This document shows, piece after piece, positions 37,141 through 46,081 of a DNA stretch of 61,988 nt. The position numbers and the translations under genes were made by a program. This DNA is from Saprospiraceae bacterium UBA7328 (GTDB taxonomy: Bacteria > Bacteroidota > Bacteroidia > Chitinophagales > Saprospiraceae). The stretch is taken from the NCBI GenBank assembly GCA_002471345.1, contig DKPS01000280.1, forward strand, positions 1 to 61,988. Reading direction: 5' to 3'. The notes beneath the pieces are model-generated. The model saw only the letters and a program-made list of their open reading frames with translations. It did no database searches and was not told where the DNA came from. Each line of letters starts with the position of its first letter. The stretch's first letter is position 1.

Positions 37141-38178
37141 ATGGCGCAAGACGTTTTTGATGATGTAAAAGATATGATGGACTCCATCAAAATGGAGACG
37201 GTAAGTGATGCAGATGCCCTCGAAGCTTTTAGAATTAAATATCTTGGGACTAAGAATATTATCAAACCACTGTTTGGCCAAATAAGAAATGTGCCAAATG
37301 AGAAGAAGAAGGAGTTTGGTCAGTTACTCAATGAATTAAAAGGTGTAGCAGAGGGAAAGTATACTGAGTTAAAAAATGACCTTGGAGGATCGAATAAAAA
37401 GAAAAATTTTGATGATCTAGATCTTACTGCGCCACCCAAATCACTGAGAGTGGGGTCTCGACATCCAGTGTCATTGGTGATGAATAGGATGATCGAAATT
37501 TTTGGACGCATAGGATTTGAAGTAGCAGAGGACAGGGAGATAGAAGATGACTGGCACAACTTTACTGCTATGAATACTCCTGAAGATCATCCAGCTCGTG
37601 ATATGCAGGACACTTTTTATTTACTCAATTCTACTTCACAATTACTGCGTACTCATACCTCATCAGTTCAGGCTCGTACAATGACCAAAATGCAACCTCC
37701 GATTCGGATTATTGCGCCTGGTAGAGTGTATCGTAATGAAACAATATCTGCTAGGTCTCATTGTCAATTTCATCAGGTTGAAGGATTGTACGTGGATGAG
37801 AATGTCTCTTTTGCGGACATGAAACAAACGCTGCTTTATTTTGCAAAAGAGTTATATGGGTCGAAAACTGAAATCAGGCTACGACCAAGTTATTTTCCAT
37901 TTACAGAGCCTAGTGCAGAAATGGATGTATTTATGGGTACGGCTGACGAAAAATCCAAAAGATTAACAAAAGGAACAGGGTGGTTAGAGGTTCTAGGATG
38001 TGGAATGATTGACCCTGCCGTACTTGATAATTGTGGAATAGATTCCAATAAGTATTCAGGATATGCATTCGGTATTGGAATAGAAAGATCTGCAATGCAG
38101 AAGTATGATATAAGTGACATTAGACTTTTGTTTGAGAATGATGTTAGATTTTTAGAACAATTTAAATCTGCGATCTAA
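37141..38178 (+). CDS. pheS: Phenylalanyl-tRNA synthetase alpha chain
   Basis: 345 residues from the ATG at 37141 (MAQDVFDDVKDMMDS). The longer frame starting at 37018 overlaps the preceding gene and lies upstream of the promoter. An N-terminal coiled coil is followed by the class II core: motif 2 in PGRVYRNETISARSHCQFHQVEG, read in parts, and motif 3 in YAFGIGIERSAMQKY. The alpha subunit charges tRNA-Phe as an alpha2beta2 enzyme; pheT is elsewhere, as often in Bacteroidota. hisS begins 3 bp after the stop. Confidence 0.96.
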   Translation: MAQDVFDDVKDMMDSIKMETVSDADALEAFRIKYLGTKNIIKPLFGQIRNVPNEKKKEFGQLLNELKGVAEGKYTELKNDLGGSNKKKNFDDLDLTAPPKSLRVGSRHPVSLVMNRMIEIFGRIGFEVAEDREIEDDWHNFTAMNTPEDHPARDMQDTFYLLNSTSQLLRTHTSSVQARTMTKMQPPIRIIAPGRVYRNETISARSHCQFHQVEGLYVDENVSFADMKQTLLYFAKELYGSKTEIRLRPSYFPFTEPSAEMDVFMGTADEKSKRLTKGTGWLEVLGCGMIDPAVLDNCGIDSNKYSGYAFGIGIERSAMQKYDISDIRLLFENDVRFLEQFKSAI

Positions 38179-38181
38179 GTT

Positions 38182-39528
38182 TTGAAACCAACTCTTCCAA
38201 AAGGAACTAGAGATTTTTTGCCATCTGAGGTAAAAAAACGCCGTTACATATTTGATACAATTAGATCGGTATTTGAATCATATGGATACGATCCCATTGA
38301 GACACCTGTGATGGAAAGTCTTACAACACTCACAGGTAAATATGGAGACGAAGGTGATCAGCTGTTATTTAAAGTGTTAAATAATGGGGATTATCTGAAT
38401 AAAGCTGATGCTAAGGCTTTAGAAGAAAAGAATTCACAGAAACTTATTTCTAGTATATCGAAAAGAGGGTTAAGGTATGACCTTACAGTGCCTTTTGCTC
38501 GCTTTGTGGTGATGCATCAGAATGAAATTCAATTTCCATTTAAAAGATATCAGATTCAACAAGTATGGAGAGCGGATAGGCCACAAAAGGGGAGATATCA
38601 GGAGTTTTATCAATGTGATGCAGATATAGTAGGCTCTGATTCGTTGATGTATGAAGCAGAACTAACCGCCATTTATGACACTGCTTTTTACAAACTAGGA
38701 ATTAGTGTCACTATTAAATATAATAATAGGAAGATTCTGTATGGCATAACGGAAGCAGCTGGAGTTGCAGATCGTTTCAGAGACATTACTGTTTGCATAG
38801 ATAAGTTAGATAAAATTGGAGAAGAAGGTGTAAGAAAGGAATTGGAGAAAAATAGTATTGAATCAATGGCTGTAGATGTTATTCTTACACTTCTTAAAGT
38901 TAAAGATATCAATGACCTAATATTACCTTTTGAATCCTCAGAAACTGGTCAGGAAGGGCTAAATGAGACTAAGGAGTTCCTTTCCTATCTTTCAAGTTAT
39001 AACTCAAAGAATTCTATTGTTTTTGATCCTACTCTAGCACGAGGGTTGAGCTATTATACAGGATGTATTTTCGAAGTAGTAGCTGATGACATTGTTATGG
39101 GTAGTATAGGTGGGGGTGGCCGTTATGCTGATCTTACTGGAGTTTTTGGACTTAAAGGAGTATCGGGAGTTGGAGTTTCTTTTGGAGCTGAAAGGATATA
39201 TGATGTCATGTTAGAGTTGGGTCTTTTTGATGATATTTCAGCTGTGTCGTCTCAGGTTATCATTTTGACTTTTGATAAGGAATGTCATTCTTATGCTTTT
39301 GCGAAGGCGAATGACCTTAGAAATGCAGGAATAGAAACGGAAGTCTATCCCTCTCCAGTGAAAATGAAAAAGCAGATGAAATATGCAAATAGTAAAGGAA
39401 TACCAAATGTAATTATCATAGGTGACGAGGAAATGAAAAGCGGCAGACTCACTCTAAAAGATATGGAATCAGGGAAAAGTGATCAATATTCTATTAAAGA
39501 GATTATTGAAAAATTAGGAACTAAATGA
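38182..39528 (+). CDS. hisS: Histidyl-tRNA synthetase
   Basis: 448 residues from a TTG start directly before the family N-terminus MKPTLPKGTRDFLPSE. Class II motifs are visible: RYDLTVPFARFV, YQIQQVWRADRPQKGRYQEFYQCD in parts, the His-specific ARGLSYYTGCIFE and the glycine-rich GSIGGGGRYADLTG. The C-terminal anticodon-binding domain follows (VIILTFDKECHSYAFAKA). The gene begins 3 bp after pheS and overlaps gatA by 4 bp (ATGA), so translational coupling is likely. Confidence 0.97.
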   Translation: MKPTLPKGTRDFLPSEVKKRRYIFDTIRSVFESYGYDPIETPVMESLTTLTGKYGDEGDQLLFKVLNNGDYLNKADAKALEEKNSQKLISSISKRGLRYDLTVPFARFVVMHQNEIQFPFKRYQIQQVWRADRPQKGRYQEFYQCDADIVGSDSLMYEAELTAIYDTAFYKLGISVTIKYNNRKILYGITEAAGVADRFRDITVCIDKLDKIGEEGVRKELEKNSIESMAVDVILTLLKVKDINDLILPFESSETGQEGLNETKEFLSYLSSYNSKNSIVFDPTLARGLSYYTGCIFEVVADDIVMGSIGGGGRYADLTGVFGLKGVSGVGVSFGAERIYDVMLELGLFDDISAVSSQVIILTFDKECHSYAFAKANDLRNAGIETEVYPSPVKMKKQMKYANSKGIPNVIIIGDEEMKSGRLTLKDMESGKSDQYSIKEIIEKLGTK

Positions 39529-40943
39529 ATCCAGGCCGATCTCTTATTGCCATTCAGGAAAAGATAAAAAGTGGAAATTTCACCATTTCTGACTTAGTAC
39601 AATACTATTTAGAAAGGATTGAAGGCGCAAAGCACCTCAATGCATATTTGGAAGTGTTCGCTGACGAGGCGATAACTAAGGCAAAGATTCTTGATGAAAA
39701 ATTAAAAAATCAACCAGACCAATGTGGAAAACTAATCGGTGCAGTCATAAGTATCAAAGATGTGATCTGCTATGAAGGTCATAAAGTGTCAGCATCGTCT
39801 AAAATATTGAACGGATTTGAATCCCTTTATTCAGCAACAGCTGTGCAAAGACTTTTGGATGAAGATGTTATAATCATTGGCCGCACAAATTGTGATGAGT
39901 TTGCCATGGGGTCGGGGAATGAGAATAGTGCTTATGGTCCTGTCATTAATGGAGTTGGAGAGAATAGGGTGCCTGGAGGAAGTAGTGGTGGCGCTGCAGT
40001 TTCTGTGCAAATGGATACTTGTTTAGCAGCTTTAGGTAGCGAGACAGGAGGATCCATAAGACAACCTGCAGCCTTCACAGGAATATACGGCCTAAAACCA
40101 AGTTATGGACGGGTTTCTAGATATGGATTGATTGCTTATGGTTCTTCTTTTGATCAAATTGGAGTATTCTCCCATGATGTCAAAACGATGGCGAGCTTAC
40201 TTGAAATAATAGCTGGAAATGACCCAATGGATGCGACATCTTCAACTACTCCAGCAGGTAAGTATGATTTCGCTGATACTCGAGGTCCGCAAAAGATAGC
40301 ATATATAGATGATGTGTTGAATCATCCTAGCATTAGCCCTGATGTAAAGAGTGCGACATTGAAGACCATCGCCGATTTAGAATCAAGAGGGCATGAATTG
40401 GTACCTGTTAATTTTGATTTTCTTGACCATGTAGTGGCCACTTATTATATTCTTACTACGGCTGAAGCCTCCTCTAACCTGGGACGATATGATGGAATAA
40501 GATATGGACATCGTAGTAAAGAGGCTAAGGATATTCATGAATTATATATAAAATCCCGTTCTGAAGGGTTTGGAGACGAAGTAAAGAGGAGGATAATGAT
40601 GGGGGCTTTTGTATTAAGTGTGGGTTATTATGACGCCTATTTCACAAAAGCCCAAAAAGTGCGGAGATTAATAAAAGAAGAAATTGAAAATATATTTAGT
40701 ACCTTTGCGCTCATTTTAATGCCCACTACACCGGATGTAGCTTGGAAATTGAATGACAAATCAGCAGATCCTTTAAAGGAATATCTTGCTGACATTTATA
40801 CAGTAATAGCCAACCTGGCTGGAATTCCGGCACTTTCTTTTCCGGTTTCACAATCTGATAATGGAATGCCAATAGGCATGCAATTGATGGCTCCACAATT
40901 CAAAGAGAGAGACTTGCTCAATTTTGTGGAAACCCTCCATTGA
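39525..40943 (+). CDS. gatA: Asp-tRNA(Asn)/Glu-tRNA(Gln) amidotransferase subunit A
   Basis: 472 residues, close to the 475-485 usual for GatA. The amidase-signature triad is intact: Lys78 in GAVISIKDV, Ser153 in VPGGSSGGA and the nucleophile Ser177 in LGSETGGSIRQP. The end LSFPVSQSDNGMPIGMQLMAP matches GatA rather than generic amidases. With GatB and GatC it releases ammonia from glutamine to amidate mischarged tRNA. GatB and GatC are not in the window. The start overlaps the hisS stop. Confidence 0.9.
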   Translation: MNPGRSLIAIQEKIKSGNFTISDLVQYYLERIEGAKHLNAYLEVFADEAITKAKILDEKLKNQPDQCGKLIGAVISIKDVICYEGHKVSASSKILNGFESLYSATAVQRLLDEDVIIIGRTNCDEFAMGSGNENSAYGPVINGVGENRVPGGSSGGAAVSVQMDTCLAALGSETGGSIRQPAAFTGIYGLKPSYGRVSRYGLIAYGSSFDQIGVFSHDVKTMASLLEIIAGNDPMDATSSTTPAGKYDFADTRGPQKIAYIDDVLNHPSISPDVKSATLKTIADLESRGHELVPVNFDFLDHVVATYYILTTAEASSNLGRYDGIRYGHRSKEAKDIHELYIKSRSEGFGDEVKRRIMMGAFVLSVGYYDAYFTKAQKVRRLIKEEIENIFSTFALILMPTTPDVAWKLNDKSADPLKEYLADIYTVIANLAGIPALSFPVSQSDNGMPIGMQLMAPQFKERDLLNFVETLH

Positions 40944-41008
40944 TATCCTGTGGCATGATAATTGAAAGTTAAATATTTACAAATAAGGCTTTATGATAAT
41001 ATGAAGTC

Positions 41009-41039
41009 TTGATTTATTGTGGAATAGCGAATACTTTCG
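41009..41039 (+). promoter_or_regulatory. Candidate promoter of the lytic transglycosylase gene
   Basis: TTG at 41009-41011, a 20-nt gap, then TACTTTCG at 41032-41039 followed by CGCC. The start codon at 41173 lies about 130 nt further on, giving a long leader. Confidence 0.55.
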
Positions 41040-41071
41040 CGCCACTTTTTGAACATAGCAATCTGATTTTC

Positions 41072-41140
41072 AGCAAGTTATTTTCTTCTCGTATTGCTCA
41101 CCCCCGAAATGAGTAGAGAAGATAAAGAGATAGCAAGTTA
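41072..41140 (+). repeat. Leader segment with 9-bp direct repeats around an inverted repeat
   Basis: AGCAAGTTA occurs at 41072-41080 and again at 41132-41140, exactly 60 bp apart. Between them CTTCTC (41085-41090) can pair with GAGAAG, and CTCA with TGAG, around CCCCCGAAA. The segment lies in the untranslated leader of the lytic transglycosylase gene. Confidence 0.5.
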
Positions 41141-41172
41141 AAATTGGACACTATGATTTTAAATATATACCC

Positions 41173-42447
41173 ATGAACAAAATTATGATCGTCACCATGC
41201 GATTAATAATATGTATTGTAGTGCTATTTTCGATACCGACTATCACTGTTGCGGAAATTCACAATTCTCATTACAAATCGAGAATGACAAAGAGTGAATT
41301 ACAGCATAGGTTAGACAATATCCCATCTGAGGTGCCTTTAAGGTATACTGAAGAAGTTCACCAAATCGTAGATACTTATATCAGAGGATATAGGAGGGGA
41401 AGTGAAAGAATCTTGGGTCGATCCAATGTCTTTTTTCCCATTTTCGATCTAGAGCTAGAAAACAACACACACATTCCTGATGAGATAAAACATCTTGCTA
41501 TTATAGAGTCAAGTCTCGAGGTGCATGCTGTATCACGTACAGGTGCGGTCGGCCTTTGGCAGTTTATGAAAGAAACGGCCAAGATTCAAGGACTTTCTGT
41601 AAATGGTGAAGTGGATGAACGAAAAGATCCTTACCTATCTACAAAGGCTGCTTATAAATATTTGTCAAGGCTTCATAAGGAGTTTGGTGATTGGACATTA
41701 GCATTGGCGGCCTATAATTGTGGTCCTGGTAATGTTAGAAAAGCGATTAGGAAAAGCCAAAGTAGAGATTTTTGGAAATTGGAAAAATTTCTTCCAAAGG
41801 AAACAAGAAGATATATTCCAAAATTTATTGCTGCTTCATATCTGATGAATTATTATGATTTTCATCAACTTACACCTAGGGTAGAAGCGCCTATATTTGA
41901 GCAGACTGCAATTGCTCGTATTTATGATTATACCACATTTTCTGAAATCTCGAGGATGACAGGAGTGAGCATAAGTGCGATTAAGACATTGAACCCTTCG
42001 TTTAGAGGAAATTATATTCCTATCAGTACAAAAGGATACTTACTTACCCTGCCTGAAGAGCAGATGTTTCAGTTTTTAGTTCTTAAGAACAAAATTGAAA
42101 ATTTGGAATTTACCTTAGCCAATCCTCAAAAAAGTTTTGAGAAGACGATAATTTATAGTGGCTTCCAACTTAGACGAGCTGAGCTTGAGTCATTGAATAA
42201 AATGCCAACTCTTTTGAATGTGGTGAAAAATCCATTACAAAATGAAACATTAGATCTAAAACCAATCACTTCGCCAGGAATTCGATCCAATGAAAAGGTT
42301 ATCTACTATAAAATGAAAATTGGAGAATCTCTTACAGATTTGGTTGGTAGGCGTGAATACGGAACTCTTGAGGATATTATCGATCTAAATGATATTGATC
42401 TGAACCATCCACCTAGGCCAGGTGAATTGATAAAAATTAAGAAATAG
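41173..42447 (+). CDS. LysM-containing lytic transglycosylase (MltD-like)
   Basis: 424 residues with a signal peptide (start MNKIMIVTMRLIICIVVLF). The SLT-type catalytic domain spans about 95-235, with the catalytic Glu112 in LAIIESSLEVHA, then GAVGLWQFM and the substrate groove ALAAYNCGPGNV. Two LysM-type glycan-binding segments follow, one near 250-300 (ISAIKTLNPSFRGNYIP) and one at the C-terminus (YYKMKIGESLTDLV...PGELIKIKK). The enzyme cleaves peptidoglycan to 1,6-anhydromuropeptides, in growth or turnover. It stands alone with its own promoter and terminator. Confidence 0.9.
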   Translation: MNKIMIVTMRLIICIVVLFSIPTITVAEIHNSHYKSRMTKSELQHRLDNIPSEVPLRYTEEVHQIVDTYIRGYRRGSERILGRSNVFFPIFDLELENNTHIPDEIKHLAIIESSLEVHAVSRTGAVGLWQFMKETAKIQGLSVNGEVDERKDPYLSTKAAYKYLSRLHKEFGDWTLALAAYNCGPGNVRKAIRKSQSRDFWKLEKFLPKETRRYIPKFIAASYLMNYYDFHQLTPRVEAPIFEQTAIARIYDYTTFSEISRMTGVSISAIKTLNPSFRGNYIPISTKGYLLTLPEEQMFQFLVLKNKIENLEFTLANPQKSFEKTIIYSGFQLRRAELESLNKMPTLLNVVKNPLQNETLDLKPITSPGIRSNEKVIYYKMKIGESLTDLVGRREYGTLEDIIDLNDIDLNHPPRPGELIKIKK

Positions 42448-42483
42448 CTTTTCAAAAGCTTTTTCAAAAGAATTAGAATAAAG

Positions 42484-42526
42484 AGGAGAGGTTGATTCAT
42501 TCATTTGGGTCAGCCTCTTTTACTTT
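42484..42526 (+). terminator. Terminator after the lytic transglycosylase gene
   Basis: AGGAGAGGTTGA (42484-42495) pairs with TCAGCCTCTTTT (42510-42521), including G-U pairs. The T-rich arm overlaps the -7 box of the next gene. Confidence 0.6.
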
Positions 42527-42530
42527 TGGT
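42517..42530 (+). promoter_or_regulatory. -7 promoter element before the YafY pseudogene
   Basis: CTTTTACTTTTGGT contains a perfect TAnnTTTG (42521-42528). The same 14 bases occur at 43269-43282 before the GyrI-like gene. The candidate -33 TTTG is only 13 nt upstream. Confidence 0.5.
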
Positions 42531-42532
42531 GT

Positions 42533-43248
42533 ATGGCAAAAGATCAACCGAGATTAGTAAGGATAACAACTATTTTGACTCAGCTTCAGTCGAAAAGAAT
42601 AATTATAGCTCGTGATTTGGCAATAAGACATGGAGTGAGTATTTGAACAATATATAGAGATATTAGGACCTTAGAAACAACCGGTATTCCAATTGTAACA
42701 GAAGAAGGTCGAGGATATTCAATTATAGAAGGTTACAGTCTGCGCCCTGTCATGTTTTCTGAAGAAGAAGCCAATGCCATAATCACTGCCGAGCAGATCA
42801 TATCGAGAAATAAAGATGGATCATTGGACCAGAAATATTAGAGTGTGGTAGAAAAAATAAAGGTGGTATTGAGTGGTGGGCAACTAGAGAAGTCTGATCT
42901 ATTAACTAATTGAATTCAGATTAGGTCAAATTTTGAAAATGAAAAACGAGTAGTTTTCTTATTCAATTGCAAAAGGCAATTATACACATTCAAGTTTCAG
43001 ATATAGTTTATCTCTCTTTAGAAAAGAAAAAAACAAGTAGAAAAATTGAACCAATTGCTTTGGTCCACACCCAAGAAAACTGTATGCTTATTGCATTTTG
43101 TATGTCGAGAGACAATTTTAGAGCATTTCGATTGGATTGTATTCAAAGTCTTGTGGTCAACTTAGAAACATTTGAGTCTCATAATATGACCATTGAAGAA
43201 TATTATGAAGATTTGAGAAAAAAACATAATAGCCAAAACAACCCCTGA
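42533..43248 (+). pseudogene. Decayed YafY-family HTH/WYL transcriptional regulator
   Basis: Read from ATG 42533, the sequence encodes a recognisable DeoR-like winged HTH (QPRLVRITTILTQLQSKRIIIARDLAIRHGVSI), interrupted by TGA where the family has Arg (VSI-stop-TIYRDIRTLE). It goes on with VTEEGRGYSIIEGYSLRPVMFSEEEANAI. Further stops occur after LDQKY (TAG at 42839-42841) and after SDLLTN (TGA). Near 42958 the frame shifts, after which the C-terminal WYL domain (MQKAIIHIQVSDIVYLSLEKKKTSRK, 42967-43248) is open. Three stops plus a frameshift make a working product very unlikely. Intact relatives are small-ligand-responsive repressors. The first stop is consistent with CGA to TGA. Confidence 0.88.
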
Positions 43249-43268
43249 CACACCTTTGACATACATGC

Positions 43269-43282
43269 CTTTTACTTTTGGT
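43269..43282 (+). promoter_or_regulatory. -7 promoter element before the GyrI-like gene
   Basis: CTTTTACTTTTGGT contains TACTTTTG (43273-43280), a perfect TAnnTTTG. A TTTG lies 14 nt upstream at 43255-43258. It puts transcription start near 43287 and favours a start codon at or after 43295. Confidence 0.5.
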
Positions 43283-43294
43283 CAAATTAATCAT

Positions 43295-43762
43295 ATGATG
43301 ATGCAAAAAGTAAAAATCGAAAAGTTCAAGGTGATTGGTATTTCTGTTAGAACTTACAATATCAATTATCAAGCTCAGCAGGACATTGGACTGTTATGGC
43401 AAAGTCTTTTCTCAGAAAATATTATCAACAAGATTCCTAATAAGGAAAGTACCGATATCTATTGTGTGTATACTAATTTTGAAGGTGACCTAACATTGCC
43501 ATATGATACTATTCTTGGATGTAAAGTGTCTTCTCTAGAGGATATACCTGATGGTATGGTTGGGCATCAGATCGAGGGCAGTAGTTATATTCAGCATTTG
43601 GCTAATGGTAATGTGAACGAAGGGGTAGTAGCTAGGGCATGGGCGGAAATATGGGAGAAGGATTTTAATCGATCTTATACTTCAGGTTTTGACGTTTATG
43701 GAGATAAAGCTAGGAATCCAGAAGATGCTGAGGTTGATATTTTTGTGGCAGTGAAGAGGTGA
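43295..43762 (+). CDS. GyrI-like / AraC-type effector-binding domain protein
   Basis: About 155 residues from ATG 43295 (MMMQKVKIEKFKVIGISVRT); the 13 residues before this are upstream of the likely transcription start. The single domain is of the GyrI-like/SOUL-BRE family: IGISVRTYN near the start, DIYCVYTNFEGD, AWAEIWEKDF and the end PEDAEVDIFVAVKR. These domains bind small hydrophobic or cationic ligands, either fused to regulators or free. It lies just after a dead YafY-type regulator; such pairs are common in Bacteroidota, and in many of them the regulator controls the GyrI gene. Here it may be constitutive. Confidence 0.82.
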   Translation: MMMQKVKIEKFKVIGISVRTYNINYQAQQDIGLLWQSLFSENIINKIPNKESTDIYCVYTNFEGDLTLPYDTILGCKVSSLEDIPDGMVGHQIEGSSYIQHLANGNVNEGVVARAWAEIWEKDFNRSYTSGFDVYGDKARNPEDAEVDIFVAVKR

Positions 43763-43894
43763 GTTATTCTTTAATCTAAAAGATTAAATGAACATCATTA
43801 TATAAAATGTATAAAAGTATTCTTCAGAGTATATCTAGAAAAAGTGCTAAGATCGTTAACAATTTCCGACCTCATCTTTGAATAGTATTTTAGA

Positions 43895-44932
43895 CTATTG
43901 CATATTTTCAGATCTTAGTATTTTCACAATACGATTGTATATGATTTCTGATAAGTTAAAGGTGTAACCAGTAAAATTAGTTGTATTAACAAATTGAATG
44001 ACAACGGCGTCTATATCTTTATAATATTTTGCAATGCTCTGATATCCAGGAACAAGACCGGTATGATCGTATACATAAATGGAGGAATAGGTTTCTTGTT
44101 CCCCTTCATCAAATACAGAACCATTGTTTAGTGCCCTTAAGAATATGCCGACATCCTCTGCTGTCGCCAACATGCCATGATTTTCCGTCTTTAGATCGGC
44201 TTCATGCCCAATGTAATAGCCACTCATCACATCGTCTAAATCCACATCGCTAAGCGATCCGAAAGTATTATTCAGTCCTAGTGGCATTAAAATTTGTTCC
44301 TTAATATATTCGTGATGGCTGTATCCCACCACTTTTTCAATTATTTCGCGAAGCAATAAATAATTGGTATTTGAATATCCGTAGTTTTTATCAGGTTTAA
44401 AGTTTGCTGGTAAATCAAGGGCAAATTCAAGTGTTTCTCTACTGGTTTCAGGAGAATTTTTCCAAAAATCAGAATTGTCAGTAAAATTTGGAATTCCACT
44501 TCTATGCTGTACCATCAATCTCAAAGTGATTTCTTTTGAATTTTCAATTCTCCCTACGAGTTCTGGAAAATAATCAGAGAGTTTTTCGTCTAAAGACAAC
44601 CGATTCTCATGGACTAACTTTGTAATAGCAACAGCAACATACAACTTGCTGATACTGGCAATCTTGAATAGGGATTGAGGGTCAGCAGGTATTTTATTTT
44701 CTCTATTATCCCAACCTCCAGAGTAAAGTGCTGGAGGTTTTCCAGCTTTATCAACATAAACTATCATACCTTCAAATTCATATTCAATTGCTTCATTTAT
44801 TTGTTCTTGAATTGTATCTGGCAGTGGTATTATCCATGCCCACACCAATATCCATGGCACGAAAAACAAGGATATAGGAGTGCCAATAGCCAATATTATT
44901 CTGAGTATAAGTTTTGTTCGTTTCTTCTTCAT
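43895..44932 (-). CDS. Membrane-anchored serine beta-lactamase-like hydrolase
   Basis: 345 residues. One N-terminal membrane segment (about 8-36) is followed by the class C beta-lactamase/DD-peptidase fold with Ser93-x-x-Lys96 (ASISK), Tyr186-Ser-Asn (GYSNTNYLLL) and His-Thr-Gly (YDHTGLVPGYQS). The triad is complete, so an active serine esterase, peptidase or lactamase is expected; antibiotic hydrolysis cannot be claimed from this. It is the last gene of a minus-strand cluster after an ankyrin lipoprotein and an acyltransferase, facing away from the AraC-cyclase gene. Confidence 0.87.
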   Translation of the reverse strand: MKKKRTKLILRIILAIGTPISLFFVPWILVWAWIIPLPDTIQEQINEAIEYEFEGMIVYVDKAGKPPALYSGGWDNRENKIPADPQSLFKIASISKLYVAVAITKLVHENRLSLDEKLSDYFPELVGRIENSKEITLRLMVQHRSGIPNFTDNSDFWKNSPETSRETLEFALDLPANFKPDKNYGYSNTNYLLLREIIEKVVGYSHHEYIKEQILMPLGLNNTFGSLSDVDLDDVMSGYYIGHEADLKTENHGMLATAEDVGIFLRALNNGSVFDEGEQETYSSIYVYDHTGLVPGYQSIAKYYKDIDAVVIQFVNTTNFTGYTFNLSEIIYNRIVKILRSENMQ

Positions 44933-45018
44933 AGTATTATTGCTTAGTATGATGCTCTTTTAATAAATAGAGTTCGCCTTTTTATTGACAGTACTTTTTA
45001 AATTTTTGTTTTGTATTT

Positions 45019-46062
45019 CTACTTCAGTCCAAACAAAGGCCTTAAGAATTTCATTCTTCTGATTATAAATTCATAAATGAGATAGCATACTAAACCTGTA
45101 AAAGCTACAATGCTTATGAATTTTAACATGATTGGCATTTCTAACGGCAAAATGTACATGGCTCCTGCATATAAAACAAACATGTGAATAATGTACACAG
45201 GATACGCTGCTTGGCTTAAGTAGCTTAAGGTTTTACTTGGTTTGTTCAAGTGTTTATAACCAAAACCAAGCAAACTAAAAATCCAAAAATTAGATTCGAT
45301 AGCCATGAGATATCCTGGTGCTTCAGTTTCAAATTGTACTAATCTTATACTATAGAGTATGATGGCCAAACTTATATACAACCATCTCCATTTTAGAGTA
45401 GTTTGCCAGAATTTATTGCCACTGTACACTAGAAGGAAACCAAAAAAGAAGGCAAGAAATCCGTAAAAAAAGCCATGCCAAGTTTGGGCATATAATGTAA
45501 ACAATTGAGGCTTTACCAGTAGAACTTCGAGTATAAAAAATAAGGATATCAACATTGGTCCTCCTGGGTGGCTCATTAGAGAGGATAAGGCACTCTTGAC
45601 TTTATCGGTTTCACTCTTTTTCACAAAAAAATAAAAAGGCAAAAGTAAAAGTACATATACAAAGATATTGCCCAGAAACCATAAGTGACCTTGATGGGGA
45701 TAATAGCCATAAGGCAAATTATAGTATCTCTGATAAATAAATATATGCAATGGAGCAATGGCCAAAATGCCGAAGATAAACGGTAGCATAATTCGTATTG
45801 TCCGTTCTAAAAGGATTTGCTCCCAGTTCCGCTTTCTAATGGCAAAAAAGAGCCCCATTCCAGATACGAAGAATAAAAGTGGTATACGCCAAACGTTGAG
45901 CATAGTCATTGGTTTCCATATGTATTCCATTAAATTATCACTTCTGATGAATCCCACAAACATGGCCCATGGTTGGAAAATAATGGCAATATGATAGATT
46001 AATAACAATCCAATTGCAATTACCCGCAACCAATCTATATCGTGTCTTCTTTCTGTAGTCAT
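45019..46062 (-). CDS. Acyltransferase 3 (OpgC-like) membrane protein
   Basis: 347 residues with about ten membrane segments. The N-terminal signature RRHDIDWLRVIAIGLLLIYH carries the DxxR/H pattern of acyltransferase family 3, and FFVSGMGLFFAIRKR is the second conserved block. Members O-acylate extracellular sugars, peptidoglycan, exopolysaccharide or glucans. The LRVIAIGLL...WKPMTMLNVWRIPLLFF arrangement resembles OpgC/MdoC glucan succinyltransferases. It sits 86 bp upstream of the beta-lactamase-like gene and 19 bp downstream of the ankyrin gene. Confidence 0.88.
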   Translation of the reverse strand: MTTERRHDIDWLRVIAIGLLLIYHIAIIFQPWAMFVGFIRSDNLMEYIWKPMTMLNVWRIPLLFFVSGMGLFFAIRKRNWEQILLERTIRIMLPFIFGILAIAPLHIFIYQRYYNLPYGYYPHQGHLWFLGNIFVYVLLLLPFYFFVKKSETDKVKSALSSLMSHPGGPMLISLFFILEVLLVKPQLFTLYAQTWHGFFYGFLAFFFGFLLVYSGNKFWQTTLKWRWLYISLAIILYSIRLVQFETEAPGYLMAIESNFWIFSLLGFGYKHLNKPSKTLSYLSQAAYPVYIIHMFVLYAGAMYILPLEMPIMLKFISIVAFTGLVCYLIYEFIIRRMKFLRPLFGLK

Positions 46063-46081
46063 TGGTGAATTGATTTATAGA

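Noticed and set aside
40700..40707. TACCTTTG followed by GCGC as a promoter inside gatA
   Set aside because: It is a good -7 match but lies in coding sequence, and no gene starts soon after on this strand except the lytic transglycosylase, which has its own promoter.
43770..43788. TTTAATCT/AGATTAAA inverted repeat as a terminator for the GyrI-like gene
   Set aside because: The stem is AT-only and has no T run after it; too weak to call.
43895..44932. Antibiotic-resistance beta-lactamase
   Set aside because: The fold and motifs are present, but most members of this family are esterases or peptidases, and nothing in the context indicates resistance.
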